A stretch of DNA of 64,000 nt from positions 248,001 through 312,000 of the forward strand of contig NZ_SRXT01000001.1 of NCBI RefSeq assembly GCF_004792685.1, in the 5' to 3' direction. Origin of the DNA: Sphingomonas gei. Its GTDB lineage: Bacteria; Pseudomonadota; Alphaproteobacteria; Sphingomonadales; Sphingomonadaceae. Of the stretch, positions 9,346 to 18,408 are shown piece by piece (positions within the stretch are counted from its first letter, which is position 1; every line of letters starts with the position of its first letter). A program made the position numbers and the translations under genes. The notes below the pieces were generated by a model. The model had not been told where the DNA came from and did no database searches. It was given only the letters and a program-made list of their open reading frames with translations.

Positions 9346-9359
9346 TGGTAGCGCTAACG
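9346..9359. promoter_or_regulatory. 14-bp operator, site 4 of 5 (esterase/GH51 divergent promoter)
   Basis: TGGTAGCGCTAACG sits in the 160-bp gap between the divergent esterase (start 9241) and GH51 (start 9402) genes, 42 nt before the latter, so one site could serve both directions. It overlaps the upstream in-frame GTG/ATG codons of the GH51 frame, another reason to prefer the ATG at 9402. Confidence 0.75.
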
Positions 9360-9401
9360 TTACGCATAACGGCTATAACCGATAACACAATGGAGGGATG
9401 G

Positions 9402-11462
9402 ATGAGGCTGGCGGCAACGGCGATGCTCGCGTTGATTCTCGGCGCGCGGGGGGCGCCGCTGGCGGCACAGGACATACGCGCGACCATCCAGGGCTCGCAG
9501 CGGTCGGCGCCGGTCACGCGCTATGCCTATGGCATGTTCATCGAGCCGATCGGCGGGCTGGTGGCCCGCACCTTGTGGGCGGAGATGCTCGACGATCGCA
9601 AATTCTACTATCCGGTCGTGTCCGAGGCGCGGGATGTTCCGCCGCCGCCGAACGCCGAGGGCCGGCCCGGGGTCTTTTATCGCAAATGGCGTCCGATCGG
9701 CGGCGACGCTGCAGTGACGATGGACGTGCAGGATCCGTTCGTCGGCCCGCACAGCCCCAGCGTCGCGGTCGGGGAAACCCCGCACGGTCTCGCACAATCC
9801 GGCATCGGGGTCGCGAGCAATGCGCAATACACCGGATCACTCTGGCTATCGGGGGATGCCACCGCCAGGGTACAGGTGGCGCTGATTTGGGGTGTTGGCG
9901 CAAACGACCGGCAGGTCGTCACGCTCCCCGCCGTCGGGCCCGCGTGGCAGCGCGTCGCCTTCGCTTTCGCGCCGGGCGCCGACACCCTCGACGCGCGGCT
10001 CGAAATCACCGGCACGGGTGCGGGCCGCTTCCGGGTCGCCGCGGTCTCGCTGATGCCTTCGGAGAATGTCGACGGCTGGCGCGCCGACACCACAACCATC
10101 GCAAAATCGCTCAACTCGGGCTTCTGGCGACTGCCGGGCGGCAATTTCCTGTCGGATTGGGATTGGCACGGCGCACTCGGTCCGCGCGATCGGCGGGCGC
10201 CGATGTTCGATCACGCGTGGAGCGCGATGCAGCCTAACGACATCGGCATGGACGAGTGGATGCGGCTCACTCGCATCCTCGGCGTCGAGCCCTATGTCAC
10301 CGTCAATGCCGGGCTGGGCGACGCAAACTCCGCCGCCGAGGAAGTCGAGTATCTCAACGGTCCGGCGACCAGCGACTGGGGTGCGAAGCGCGCGGCCAAC
10401 GGCCATCCCGAACCGTACGGCGTCCGCTTCTGGAATATCGGCAACGAACCCTATGGCTGGTGGCAGATCGGCAAGACCAGCCTCGCATATTATCTGATCA
10501 AGCATCGCGAGTTCGCCGAGCGAATGCGCGCAGTCGACCCTTCGATCACGCTAATCGCCTCGGGTGCGATGCCCGACCAGCTTCATCCGCGCGACGTCAA
10601 GGAGAATTCGACGCTCCAGAGCATCCAGCACAAGTTCGGCACCGAGGAAGACTGGACCGGCGGCTTCTTCGCCCATGCGATCGACACCTTCGACGGGATC
10701 AGCGAGCATTGGTACGATCGCCCGGAGGAGCGCCCCAACGCCCCCGCCGACGCCGAGCTGATCGAATATGCCCGCGCGCCTTCGAACCATGTGCGGATGA
10801 AGGCGGAGGAGTGGAAGATCTACCAGCAGCGCTTCCCGGCGATCGCCGCGCGCAAGACTTTCCTGTCGATCGACGAATATGCCTATTTCGGCAAGCCGAC
10901 GCTCAAAAATGCGCTGGGCTACGCGATGGTGATGCAGGAAATGCTGCGCCACACCGATTTCCTGACGATGAGCGCCTTCACCACCGGCGCCTCGACGATG
11001 GACATCACCCCCACGGCGTCGACGCTCAACACCACCGGTACGGTGTTCAAACTATACGGCGAGCACTTCGGCGCGGGTACGATCCCGCTGGCAGTCGAGG
11101 GCAATGTTCCGCAGCCCGACCCGCGTCATTCGGTCGGCTTCGCGCATCCGCAGGTGAAGGCAGGGAGCGCGACCTGGCCGCTCGACGTCATCGCCGGGCT
11201 GAGCCCCGATGGCCGGCGGCTGCGCATCGCCGTGGTCAACGCCACCTACGAGCCCCAGCGCCTGCAGCTCGAACCGCGCGGTCTCAAGCCGGGCGGGGCG
11301 GGCATTCGGTGGATGCTCACCGGCCGATCGATCGACGCGGAAAACAAGGTCGGCGCGCCGGCGGGAGTGACGATCAGCGAGAAGCGCGTGCCGGCGCCCG
11401 GCCGCGCGCTCACCGTCGATCCGATATCGGTGACGATCTTCGAATATCCCGTCGGAAAATGA
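9402..11462 (+). CDS. Alpha-L-arabinofuranosidase, GH51, with N-terminal carbohydrate-binding-like region
   Basis: A 686-aa secreted GH51-type arabinofuranosidase. The signal peptide is residues 1-23 (ending PLAAQ). A beta-rich region (about 95-220) resembles a carbohydrate-binding jelly roll, followed by the TIM barrel with acid/base Glu349 in WNIGNEPYGW and nucleophile Glu492 in LSIDEYAYF, then a C-terminal beta domain. GGAGGG at 9392-9397 supports the ATG at 9402. The GH3 gene follows after 52 nt in the same direction. It differs clearly in length and layout from the 529-aa GH51 at 5640, so the two are not a recent tandem duplication. Confidence 0.9.
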   Translation: MRLAATAMLALILGARGAPLAAQDIRATIQGSQRSAPVTRYAYGMFIEPIGGLVARTLWAEMLDDRKFYYPVVSEARDVPPPPNAEGRPGVFYRKWRPIGGDAAVTMDVQDPFVGPHSPSVAVGETPHGLAQSGIGVASNAQYTGSLWLSGDATARVQVALIWGVGANDRQVVTLPAVGPAWQRVAFAFAPGADTLDARLEITGTGAGRFRVAAVSLMPSENVDGWRADTTTIAKSLNSGFWRLPGGNFLSDWDWHGALGPRDRRAPMFDHAWSAMQPNDIGMDEWMRLTRILGVEPYVTVNAGLGDANSAAEEVEYLNGPATSDWGAKRAANGHPEPYGVRFWNIGNEPYGWWQIGKTSLAYYLIKHREFAERMRAVDPSITLIASGAMPDQLHPRDVKENSTLQSIQHKFGTEEDWTGGFFAHAIDTFDGISEHWYDRPEERPNAPADAELIEYARAPSNHVRMKAEEWKIYQQRFPAIAARKTFLSIDEYAYFGKPTLKNALGYAMVMQEMLRHTDFLTMSAFTTGASTMDITPTASTLNTTGTVFKLYGEHFGAGTIPLAVEGNVPQPDPRHSVGFAHPQVKAGSATWPLDVIAGLSPDGRRLRIAVVNATYEPQRLQLEPRGLKPGGAGIRWMLTGRSIDAENKVGAPAGVTISEKRVPAPGRALTVDPISVTIFEYPVGK

Positions 11463-11514
11463 TGCTGCATCGCGACGTGATCGCACGATCCATCGCCTGA
11501 ACAGAGGATTCCCC

Positions 11515-14187
11515 ATGACTAGATCCCTGGCCGTGTTCGCGGCGTTACTGCTGGCGAGCGCCGTCTCCGCGCCACCGGCCCAGGCGCAGGAAGCCGCATC
11601 GCGCGCGCGGGCCGGCGCCGACAAGCTGGCGGCCGATCTGGTCGCCAAGCTCACCCTCGACGAGAAGCTCGACCAACTGCTCAACACCGCGCCGGCGATC
11701 CCGCGGCTCGAGGTGCCCGCCTATAATTGGTGGACCGAATCGCTCCACGGCGCGCTGGGCTCGCTGCCGACGACGAATTTCCCCGAGCCGATCGGGCTCG
11801 CCGCGACTTTCGATGCGCCGCTCGTCAAGCAGGTCGCCGGGATGATCGGTGCCGAAGTGCAGGGTCTCCACGCTCTGGCGCGGCAGACCGGCCGGATGGG
11901 GCGGATCGGCACCGGGCTCGATACCTGGTCGCCCAACATCAACATCTTCCGCGATCCGCGCTGGGGCCGGGGACAGGAGACCTATGGCGAGGATCCTTAT
12001 CTCGCCGCGCGGCTGGGTGTCGCTTATGTCACCGGCATGCAGGGCCCGGATGCCGACCTGCCGAATGTGATCGCCACGCCCAAGCATTTCGCGGTGCACA
12101 GCGGCCCCGAATCGACCCGCCACAGCGCGAATGTCTTCGTCTCGCGCCACGATCTCGAAGACACCTATCTGCCCGCGTTCCGCGCCGCGATCGTTGAGGG
12201 GAAGGCCGGGTCGGTGATGTGCGCCTATAACCGCATCGACGGCCAGCCAGCCTGCGCCAGCGACATGTTGCTCGGCGAATATCTTCGCGGCGCCTGGGGC
12301 TTCAGCGGGTATGTCGTGTCGGATTGCGACGCGGTAAAGGATATCAGCGACAACCATCATTATGCGCCCGACCCGGCGGCGGCAGTCGCGGCGGCGATGC
12401 GCGCCGGTGTCGACAGCGAGTGCCACGGCGCAACGCTTTCCGACACCGCCGGGCTCGGCGAACGCTATCGCGAAGCGCTTGCCCGCGGGCTGATCACAGA
12501 AACCGATGTCGACCGCACGCTCGTCCGCTTGTTCTCCGCGCGCTACCGCGTCGGCGATCTCGCCGGAGTGCGCAAGCCTGGCGGCAGCATCGCAGCGATC
12601 GGCGCCCCCGCGCACGCTGCCGCGGCGTTGTCGGCGGCGGAGAAGAGCCTTGTCCTGCTCAAGAATGACGGAATTCTGCCGCTGCGGCCGGGGCTGAGGA
12701 TCGCGGTGATCGGTCCGCTCGGTGACGCGACGCGGGTGCTGCGCGGCAATTATTCGTCGCCGCTGTCGGGCACGCCGATCTCGGTGCTCGACGGCCTACG
12801 CCGCGCGCTGCCGGGCACGCGCATCAATCATGTCCCGTTCGCCGAGACCTACACCGATGGCGATCCCATCCCCGTGACCGCGCTGCGCGGCCCCGACGGC
12901 CGCCCCGGCCTGCTCGCGCGGTACTTCAATGTCCTCGGCATGCCACCGGCGCGCTTCGTCCCTGGCGCCATGGCCGATTACGTCGCCAAGGCGCGCTTTG
13001 CCGACACGCCGGTGGCCACGCGCATCGAGCCCGGGGTCAACGGTCGCAGCCTTGATCTGGCCCAGGTGTCGGATCATCATCGCGTGATCTGGACCGGTTT
13101 CATCGTCCCGCCCGAGACCGGCAGCTACCGGCTGGGCCTGTCGGGCTTCATGAGCGGCACGATGCGCTTCGCCGGCAAACCGTTCGTCGATCTCAAGGAC
13201 GCGCCCTGGGGCAGCCTGCCGACGATGAAGACCGTGCGGCTCAAAAGGGGCAAGCGCTATCCGATCGTGGTGAGCGGCGACGCGCATACCGGGACGACCG
13301 GCGTGGGGCTGGTGTGGAAGCGCATCACCGCGACGCCCGAGCGCGACCTCCGGGCGGCCGCGGCGCAGGCCGATGTGCTCGTCGCGGTGGTCGGACTGAC
13401 GTCGGATCTCGAAGCCGAGGAATCGCCGGTCCAGGTTCCCGGTTTCAAGGGCGGCGACAAGACGACGCTCGACATTCCGCCCGATCAGCAGGCGCTGCTC
13501 GAACGGGCGAAAGCGACGGGCAAGCCGATCATTCTCGTCGCAATGAACGGCAGCGCGCTCAACTTTGCCTGGGCCAAGGAGAATGCGTCGGCGATCCTCG
13601 AGACCTGGTACCCCGGCCAGGCCGGCGGGCTGGCGATAGCCAATGTGCTTTCGGGCCGAACCAACCCCTCAGGCCGCCTGCCGCTCACTTTTTATCGCGG
13701 CATCGACGATCTGCCGTCGTTCGGCGACTATGGCATGGCCGGCCGGACCTATCGCTATTTTACCGGAACGCCAGTCTATCCCTTCGGATACGGCCTCAGC
13801 TACACGCAATTCGCTTATGGCCCGCTGACCGTGACCCCGTCCGGCGGCGACGCCGCCAAGGGGCTTCGCGTGACCACCGAGGTGCGCAACACCGGCGGCC
13901 GCGCGGGCGACGAAGTAGCGCAGCTCTACCTCGACTTTCCCGACGATCCGGGTGCGCCTCGGATCGCCTTGCGTGGCTTTCAGCGGGTGACGCTCAAGCC
14001 GGGCGAGGCGCGCATCCTGCGCTTCGATCTCTCGCCGCGCGATCTCAGCGCCGTCACCGTGGAGGGCGTGCGCAAGGTGCTGGCGGGCGACTATCGCGTC
14101 ACCGTCGGCTCGGGTCAGCCGGGCACCGGCGTGGCGGGGCAGAGCGCCGGCTTCAGCGTCGCGAAGCCGGTCGCCCTTCCCAAGTAA
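11515..14187 (+). CDS. GH3 glycosidase with PA14 insert (beta-xylosidase/beta-glucosidase type)
   Basis: An 890-aa exported GH3 enzyme, probably a beta-xylosidase or beta-glucosidase finishing oligosaccharide breakdown. Signal peptide about 1-25. The N-terminal barrel carries GRGQETYGEDP, the PKHFAVH motif and nucleophile Asp270 in VVSDCDAV. A PA14-like domain (about 465-605, opening GLLARYFNV) is inserted in the second domain, and a fibronectin III-like C-terminus contains GDEVAQLYL. PA14 inserts bias substrate length in GH3. It is last in the GH51-GH3 operon and convergent with GH95, with 2 nt between the stops. Family is certain; the exact sugar is inferred. Confidence 0.9.
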   Translation: MTRSLAVFAALLLASAVSAPPAQAQEAASRARAGADKLAADLVAKLTLDEKLDQLLNTAPAIPRLEVPAYNWWTESLHGALGSLPTTNFPEPIGLAATFDAPLVKQVAGMIGAEVQGLHALARQTGRMGRIGTGLDTWSPNINIFRDPRWGRGQETYGEDPYLAARLGVAYVTGMQGPDADLPNVIATPKHFAVHSGPESTRHSANVFVSRHDLEDTYLPAFRAAIVEGKAGSVMCAYNRIDGQPACASDMLLGEYLRGAWGFSGYVVSDCDAVKDISDNHHYAPDPAAAVAAAMRAGVDSECHGATLSDTAGLGERYREALARGLITETDVDRTLVRLFSARYRVGDLAGVRKPGGSIAAIGAPAHAAAALSAAEKSLVLLKNDGILPLRPGLRIAVIGPLGDATRVLRGNYSSPLSGTPISVLDGLRRALPGTRINHVPFAETYTDGDPIPVTALRGPDGRPGLLARYFNVLGMPPARFVPGAMADYVAKARFADTPVATRIEPGVNGRSLDLAQVSDHHRVIWTGFIVPPETGSYRLGLSGFMSGTMRFAGKPFVDLKDAPWGSLPTMKTVRLKRGKRYPIVVSGDAHTGTTGVGLVWKRITATPERDLRAAAAQADVLVAVVGLTSDLEAEESPVQVPGFKGGDKTTLDIPPDQQALLERAKATGKPIILVAMNGSALNFAWAKENASAILETWYPGQAGGLAIANVLSGRTNPSGRLPLTFYRGIDDLPSFGDYGMAGRTYRYFTGTPVYPFGYGLSYTQFAYGPLTVTPSGGDAAKGLRVTTEVRNTGGRAGDEVAQLYLDFPDDPGAPRIALRGFQRVTLKPGEARILRFDLSPRDLSAVTVEGVRKVLAGDYRVTVGSGQPGTGVAGQSAGFSVAKPVALPK

Positions 14188-14189
14188 GG

Positions 14190-16571
14190 TTAGCCGTCTA
14201 GCCGTGCGCGCAGCGTCGCGCCGGTGAGACGCACCGGCCGTCCGGGCCGGAGCATGACGGAGACGCTTCGCGCGCCCAGCCGCACGCGAAACTCGCCGCC
14301 GACCGCGCTCACCAGGACGGCGTGCCGCAACCGCCCCGCGCGCCATTCGAGATCGACGGTGCACGCCCCCCGGGCCCGCAGCCCACGGACCGACCCGGCC
14401 GGCCAGGCCTCGGGAAGCGCCGGCAGCAGCAGGATCTCGTTGCCGCGATTTTGCAGCAGCATCTCGGTGATCGCCGCCGCTCCGCCGAAATTGCCGTCGA
14501 TCTGAAAGGGCGGGTGTGCGTCGAACATATTGGGATAGGTGCGGCCCGGCCCGAGCAGGAATTTGAGGATCCGATGGGAATGCTCGCCCTCGCCGAGCCG
14601 CGCCCAGAGGTTGATCCGCCATGCGGTGGCCCAGCCGGTCGATTCGTCCCCGCGCAATTCGAGCGAGCGCTTGGCCGCGGCTGCGAGGGCGGGGGTGTCC
14701 CGAAGGTTGATCTGGTGCGACGGGTAGAGCCCGTAGAGATGCGAGACATGCCGGTGGTCGCGCTCGGGCGCGGCGGCGTCCCAATCCTCTTGCCACTCCT
14801 GCAATTGGCCGAGCGCGCCGATCTTGTCGGGTGCCAATTGCCCGCGGAGCGTTCGCAACTGCGCCGCGAATGGCGCGTCTGTGTCGAGCACATCGGCGGC
14901 GGCGGCGGTCTGATCGAACAGGTCGCGCAGGATCTGCATGTCCATCGCCGGCCCGGCGCACAGCGAGGCACCGTGCGGGTGCCGGTTTTCGGGCGAGAGC
15001 GACGGGTTGGTGACCAGGAAACCGGTCGAGGGATCGCGCTGGAGCGCATCGACGAAGAACTCGGCGGCGCCGCGCATCAACGGATAGACCGTCGCGAGCC
15101 ACTTCGTGTCGCGGCCATATTCGTAGCGGGTCCAGAGATGGGTGCACAGCCATGCCCCGCCGGTGGGCCACAGGCCCCATTGCGCGCCGTCGATCGGCGC
15201 CGTCGCGCGCCACAGATCGGTATTGTGATGCGCGACCCAGCCGCGCGCGCCATACATCTCGCGCGCCGTCCGCGCGCCGGTTTCGGCGAGTTCGCGAATC
15301 ATCTCGATCAGGGGCGTCGTGCATTCGGCGAGGCCGGTCACCTCGGCGGGCCAGTAATTCATCTCGGTGTTGATGTTGATCGTGTATTTGGAGCCCCAGG
15401 GCGGATCGAGGCTCTCGTTCCAAATCCCTTGCAGATTGGCGGGCTGGCTCTTCGGCCGCGAGGCGCAGATCAGCAGATAGCGCGCGTAATTGAAGTAGAG
15501 CGTGGCCAGCGCCGGGTCGGTTGCGGTTTCGCTCGTGCGGATGCGCGCATCCGTCGGCTGGTCGGCAGCGGCGCTGCGCCCGAGGTTCAGCCGGACGTTG
15601 CGGTAGAGGCGGCGGTGCTCGGCGGCAGCGTCGGCCGCGATTTCGGCGAAGTTCTTTACCGCCGCCGCATCGAGCCGGGCAGGGGTGAACGCGGTGGGAT
15701 CCGCGTCGGTATCGTCGAAGTGTCGAAAGCTCGTCGCCATTGCGATCAGCAACGTCACCTCGTCCGCGCCCTCCACCGCGATCTTGCCATCGCGCGCGGC
15801 GAAGGTGCCACCGCGGGTGAACACGCGTACACGGATCTCGAAGCGTAGCGCGCCGGCGACACCCCCCATGTCGCCGTTCCGGCCCGACAGCACGATCGTG
15901 TCGCCTTCGATGACCAACCTGCGTTGCAAGGGCGAAGAAAGCCCCAATTCGCAGCTGATCGCGCCGGATCGATCCGAAGACAGCCGAACCGCGATGATCT
16001 GTCGGATCGGGCAGGCGACGACCTCGCGGTGGAAGCGCGTTCCATTCGCCGCGAAGCGCGTGGTGGCAAGGGCGGCATCGAGGTCGAGTTCACGTTCATA
16101 GTCGCGAATTTCGGCCTGGGCGAGCTGAGGCATCTCGATCAACAAATCGCCGGCCGTCTGGTACGCCATCTGCTTCAGCGGCCGGGCCATCAGTTTCGCG
16201 TCTGCCAGCGCCTGCGCCTCGGCATAAAGGCCCGCGAATATCAGGCGTCGAACCTCGGGCAGCGCCGCGTGTGCCGACGGATTGACGGGATTATACGGGC
16301 CGCCGGACCACAATGTGTCCTCGTTGAGCTGCAGCCGCTCGCGCGCCACCCCGCCGAACACCATCGCGCCCGCCCGGCCGTTGCCGACGGGCAGGGCCTC
16401 GGTCCATTTTTCGGCCGGCTGCCGATACCAGAGGCGATGCGCATGCGCTTCGAGTGCCTCGGCGGCCGCCGATGTCGGCTGGGTGGAAAAGCCGACCGCC
16501 GCCGCCGCGGACCCACCGAGCAGAAAGCGCCGCGTGATGCCTCGATGTTCTCCCTCTTCCCGAGAATCCAT
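14190..16571 (-). CDS. GH95 glycosidase (alpha-L-fucosidase / alpha-L-galactosidase), Tat-exported
   Basis: A 793-aa GH95 enzyme, removing alpha-1,2-linked L-fucose or L-galactose caps from xyloglucan or glucuronoarabinoxylan. The N-terminus has a twin-arginine signal (ITRRFLLGGSAAAAV), so it is exported folded. Family motifs are LPVGNGRAGAMVFGG, LNEDTLWSGGP, EMNYWPAEVTGL, NPSLSPEN, the catalytic QEWQEDWD, and DGNFGGAAAITEML near the end. ATGs at 16577 and 16571 are both possible; a G-run at 16579-16587 is better spaced for 16571. It is a single-gene unit behind operator site 5. With arabinofuranosidases around it, L-galactose on complex xylan side chains is attractive but unproven. Confidence 0.9.
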   Translation of the reverse strand: MDSREEGEHRGITRRFLLGGSAAAAVGFSTQPTSAAAEALEAHAHRLWYRQPAEKWTEALPVGNGRAGAMVFGGVARERLQLNEDTLWSGGPYNPVNPSAHAALPEVRRLIFAGLYAEAQALADAKLMARPLKQMAYQTAGDLLIEMPQLAQAEIRDYERELDLDAALATTRFAANGTRFHREVVACPIRQIIAVRLSSDRSGAISCELGLSSPLQRRLVIEGDTIVLSGRNGDMGGVAGALRFEIRVRVFTRGGTFAARDGKIAVEGADEVTLLIAMATSFRHFDDTDADPTAFTPARLDAAAVKNFAEIAADAAAEHRRLYRNVRLNLGRSAAADQPTDARIRTSETATDPALATLYFNYARYLLICASRPKSQPANLQGIWNESLDPPWGSKYTININTEMNYWPAEVTGLAECTTPLIEMIRELAETGARTAREMYGARGWVAHHNTDLWRATAPIDGAQWGLWPTGGAWLCTHLWTRYEYGRDTKWLATVYPLMRGAAEFFVDALQRDPSTGFLVTNPSLSPENRHPHGASLCAGPAMDMQILRDLFDQTAAAADVLDTDAPFAAQLRTLRGQLAPDKIGALGQLQEWQEDWDAAAPERDHRHVSHLYGLYPSHQINLRDTPALAAAAKRSLELRGDESTGWATAWRINLWARLGEGEHSHRILKFLLGPGRTYPNMFDAHPPFQIDGNFGGAAAITEMLLQNRGNEILLLPALPEAWPAGSVRGLRARGACTVDLEWRAGRLRHAVLVSAVGGEFRVRLGARSVSVMLRPGRPVRLTGATLRARLDG

Positions 16572-16880
16572 CGCCATTCCCCCCCCGTTTTGATCAGTCT
16601 AGCGCGGGAGTGATAGCGCTACCAGTGGTTGGAGGCGGAGGGAGCCAGGCAAGTCCCCCGTCGACAAGGTTCCGGAGTCACCCAGGCTGCATCGTACCGA
16701 GGTCGGGCGCTGGGTCGGCCGGAAACGCACGCGGCAGCGGCGTTGACGTTTTTCCGGCAGCGATGCAATAGAGCGCCTCGGGATGCCATCATGGCTGCCC
16801 AGTCGGGCATCGATGCGATCAAGGCGGGCAAAGATCGAGCATCCATCGACTATCGCTGCTGCCGAAAGCCGAATGTGGGC
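16572..16880. other. 309-bp intergenic region between GH95 and the sigma factor
   Basis: No convincing gene here. It holds operator site 5 (16611-16624), which belongs to the GH95 promoter, and a weak candidate promoter for the sigma factor operon: TTGACG (16743-16748), 17 bp, CAATAG (16766-16771). An in-frame extension of the sigma factor runs back to 16629, but it has no family similarity and no start signal. Confidence 0.5.
16611..16624. promoter_or_regulatory. 14-bp operator, site 5 of 5 (GH95 promoter)
   Basis: TGATAGCGCTACCA, a near-perfect palindrome about 40 nt upstream of the GH95 start. It is the right-hand limit of the five-site regulon. Confidence 0.75.
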
Positions 16881-17453
16881 ATGAACATGTTGAGTGGCGG
16901 CGGTCTCATTCCCCTGTTCGCGGAATTGCGCCCGGCCTTGTCGCGCTTTCTCCAGACCCGCGGGGCTTCCCCGGACGAGGCGGAGGACATCCTGCAGGAT
17001 GTGAATATCAAGCTGCTTGCTGACGTGTCGGGACCTGTCGCGCAGCCGCGCGCCTATCTCTACAAGATGACCAATAACCATTTCCTGCTGCATCGGCGCA
17101 CCGCCGGCCGGCGTGAGCGCCGCGAAGAGGATTGGGTGAGCGCGCATGGCGGTGACGGAGAGGCGGACGACCAGCCCTCGGTCGAGACCGAACTCATCGC
17201 GCGCGAGCAACTCGCGATCTTGCAGCGGGTTCTGGATGGTTTGCCCGAACGGACGCGGGTCATCTTTCGCCGCTTCCGGATCGACGGAGAACCGCAGCGC
17301 GCGGTTGCCGAGGAACTCGGCATCAGCGTCAGCGCGGTCGAAAAGCATCTCGCAAGGGCCTATGAAGCGATTTCCGTCGCGAAGCTGCGGCTGGATGAGG
17401 ATCATTCGAGTCGGCGGAGTCTCACAGGGGAAAGAGGCCGCCATGCCATCTGA
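16881..17453 (+). CDS. ECF RNA polymerase sigma factor, FecI-like
   Basis: A 190-aa ECF sigma factor. Region 2 contains GASPDEAEDILQDVNIKLL. Region 4 contains LPERTRVIFRRFRIDG followed by the recognition helix ISVSAVEKHLARAYEA. It directs RNA polymerase to target promoters when released by its FecR partner. ATG at 16881 (next 16887) has only a weak ribosome site; a GTG at 16875 is possible. Its 3' end overlaps the FecR gene by 11 nt, and FecR overlaps the TonB receptor by 14 nt, the standard order of a cell-surface signalling operon. The inducing ligand is unknown. Confidence 0.9.
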   Translation: MNMLSGGGLIPLFAELRPALSRFLQTRGASPDEAEDILQDVNIKLLADVSGPVAQPRAYLYKMTNNHFLLHRRTAGRRERREEDWVSAHGGDGEADDQPSVETELIAREQLAILQRVLDGLPERTRVIFRRFRIDGEPQRAVAEELGISVSAVEKHLARAYEAISVAKLRLDEDHSSRRSLTGERGRHAI

Positions 17454-18408
17454 GACGCCGGACAGCATCGAGGCGCGCGCTATCGAGTGGCACATAAGGC
17501 TGCGCGATGGCGACGACGCGATTTGGGAGGGTTTCGCCGAGTGGCTCGTGGAAGACCCGCGCCATGCGGCCGCCTATGATTCGATCGAGCAGACCGATCT
17601 CGCGCTCGAGCCCCTGCTTCCGCACGTCGTCATTCGAGAGGCGGCAAACGATGCCGAGGCGCAGCCAGAACCGCCGGCGCGGCGCGGGTGGCGCTGGGGC
17701 CTCGCGGGCGGCGCACTCGCCGCCTCGGTGGCCGGCGCCTTCCTGTTGCTGCCGCAGGCCGAATCCAGCCGCTACGAGGTGGCCACGCGACCGGGCGAAC
17801 GGCAGTTGGTCCAGCTCGATCCGGCGACGCAGGTGACGCTGAACGGCGCAACGCGGATGATTTTCGATCGCGAAAATCCCCGTTTCGCTGCCCTGGCAAA
17901 GGGGGAGGCGCTCTTCCACGTCCGGCACGACAGCGCGGAACCCTTCCGGCTCGAGGTCGGCGACAACATCGTCGAGGACGCCGGGACCGTGTTCAACGTG
18001 GTCCATGAGACCGACGAAGTCCGAGTGGCGGTTGCCGAAGGAAAAGTCGTCTACAATCCCGGACGGAGCGCGGTGTCACTGGGCGCGGGGCAGGCATTGG
18101 TGGACCGCAAGGCGTCGGATACCGTCGACGTGACTCGGGTTCCGGTCGATCGGGTGGGCTCGTGGAAAACCGGATCGCTGGTCTATTCCGCCGCCCCGCT
18201 GTCGCGCGTGGCGGCCGACCTCAGCCGTGCGATGGACTTGCGTGTCACCGTCGCGCCCGGCCTGGGCGATCGGCCGTTTTCAGGAACGATCATGCTCGAT
18301 GGCACCGGACCCGAGCAGCTCCGGCGCTTGCAGCTCGCCTTGAATGTGAACCTCGAAAAGGGGTCTGACGGGTGGATCATGAAACCGGTCGGCAGTGCGG
18401 GGCAATAA
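17443..18408 (+). CDS. FecR-family anti-sigma factor
   Basis: A 321-aa inner-membrane anti-sigma factor. The N-terminal cytoplasmic FecR_N/DUF4880-type segment (AIEWHIRLRDGDDAIWEGFAEWL) binds the sigma factor. One membrane segment lies near residues 84-102 (GLAGGALAASVAGAFLLL). The periplasmic FecR domain shows GERQLVQLDPATQVTLNGAT and VAVAEGKVVY. The C-terminus carries an STN-like secretin/TonB segment (DLSRAMDLRVTVAPG). It transmits the signal from the TonB receptor encoded next. Its ATG at 17443 lies inside the sigma gene, behind GGGGAAAGAGG, so the two are translationally coupled. Confidence 0.92.
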   Translation: MPSETPDSIEARAIEWHIRLRDGDDAIWEGFAEWLVEDPRHAAAYDSIEQTDLALEPLLPHVVIREAANDAEAQPEPPARRGWRWGLAGGALAASVAGAFLLLPQAESSRYEVATRPGERQLVQLDPATQVTLNGATRMIFDRENPRFAALAKGEALFHVRHDSAEPFRLEVGDNIVEDAGTVFNVVHETDEVRVAVAEGKVVYNPGRSAVSLGAGQALVDRKASDTVDVTRVPVDRVGSWKTGSLVYSAAPLSRVAADLSRAMDLRVTVAPGLGDRPFSGTIMLDGTGPEQLRRLQLALNVNLEKGSDGWIMKPVGSAGQ

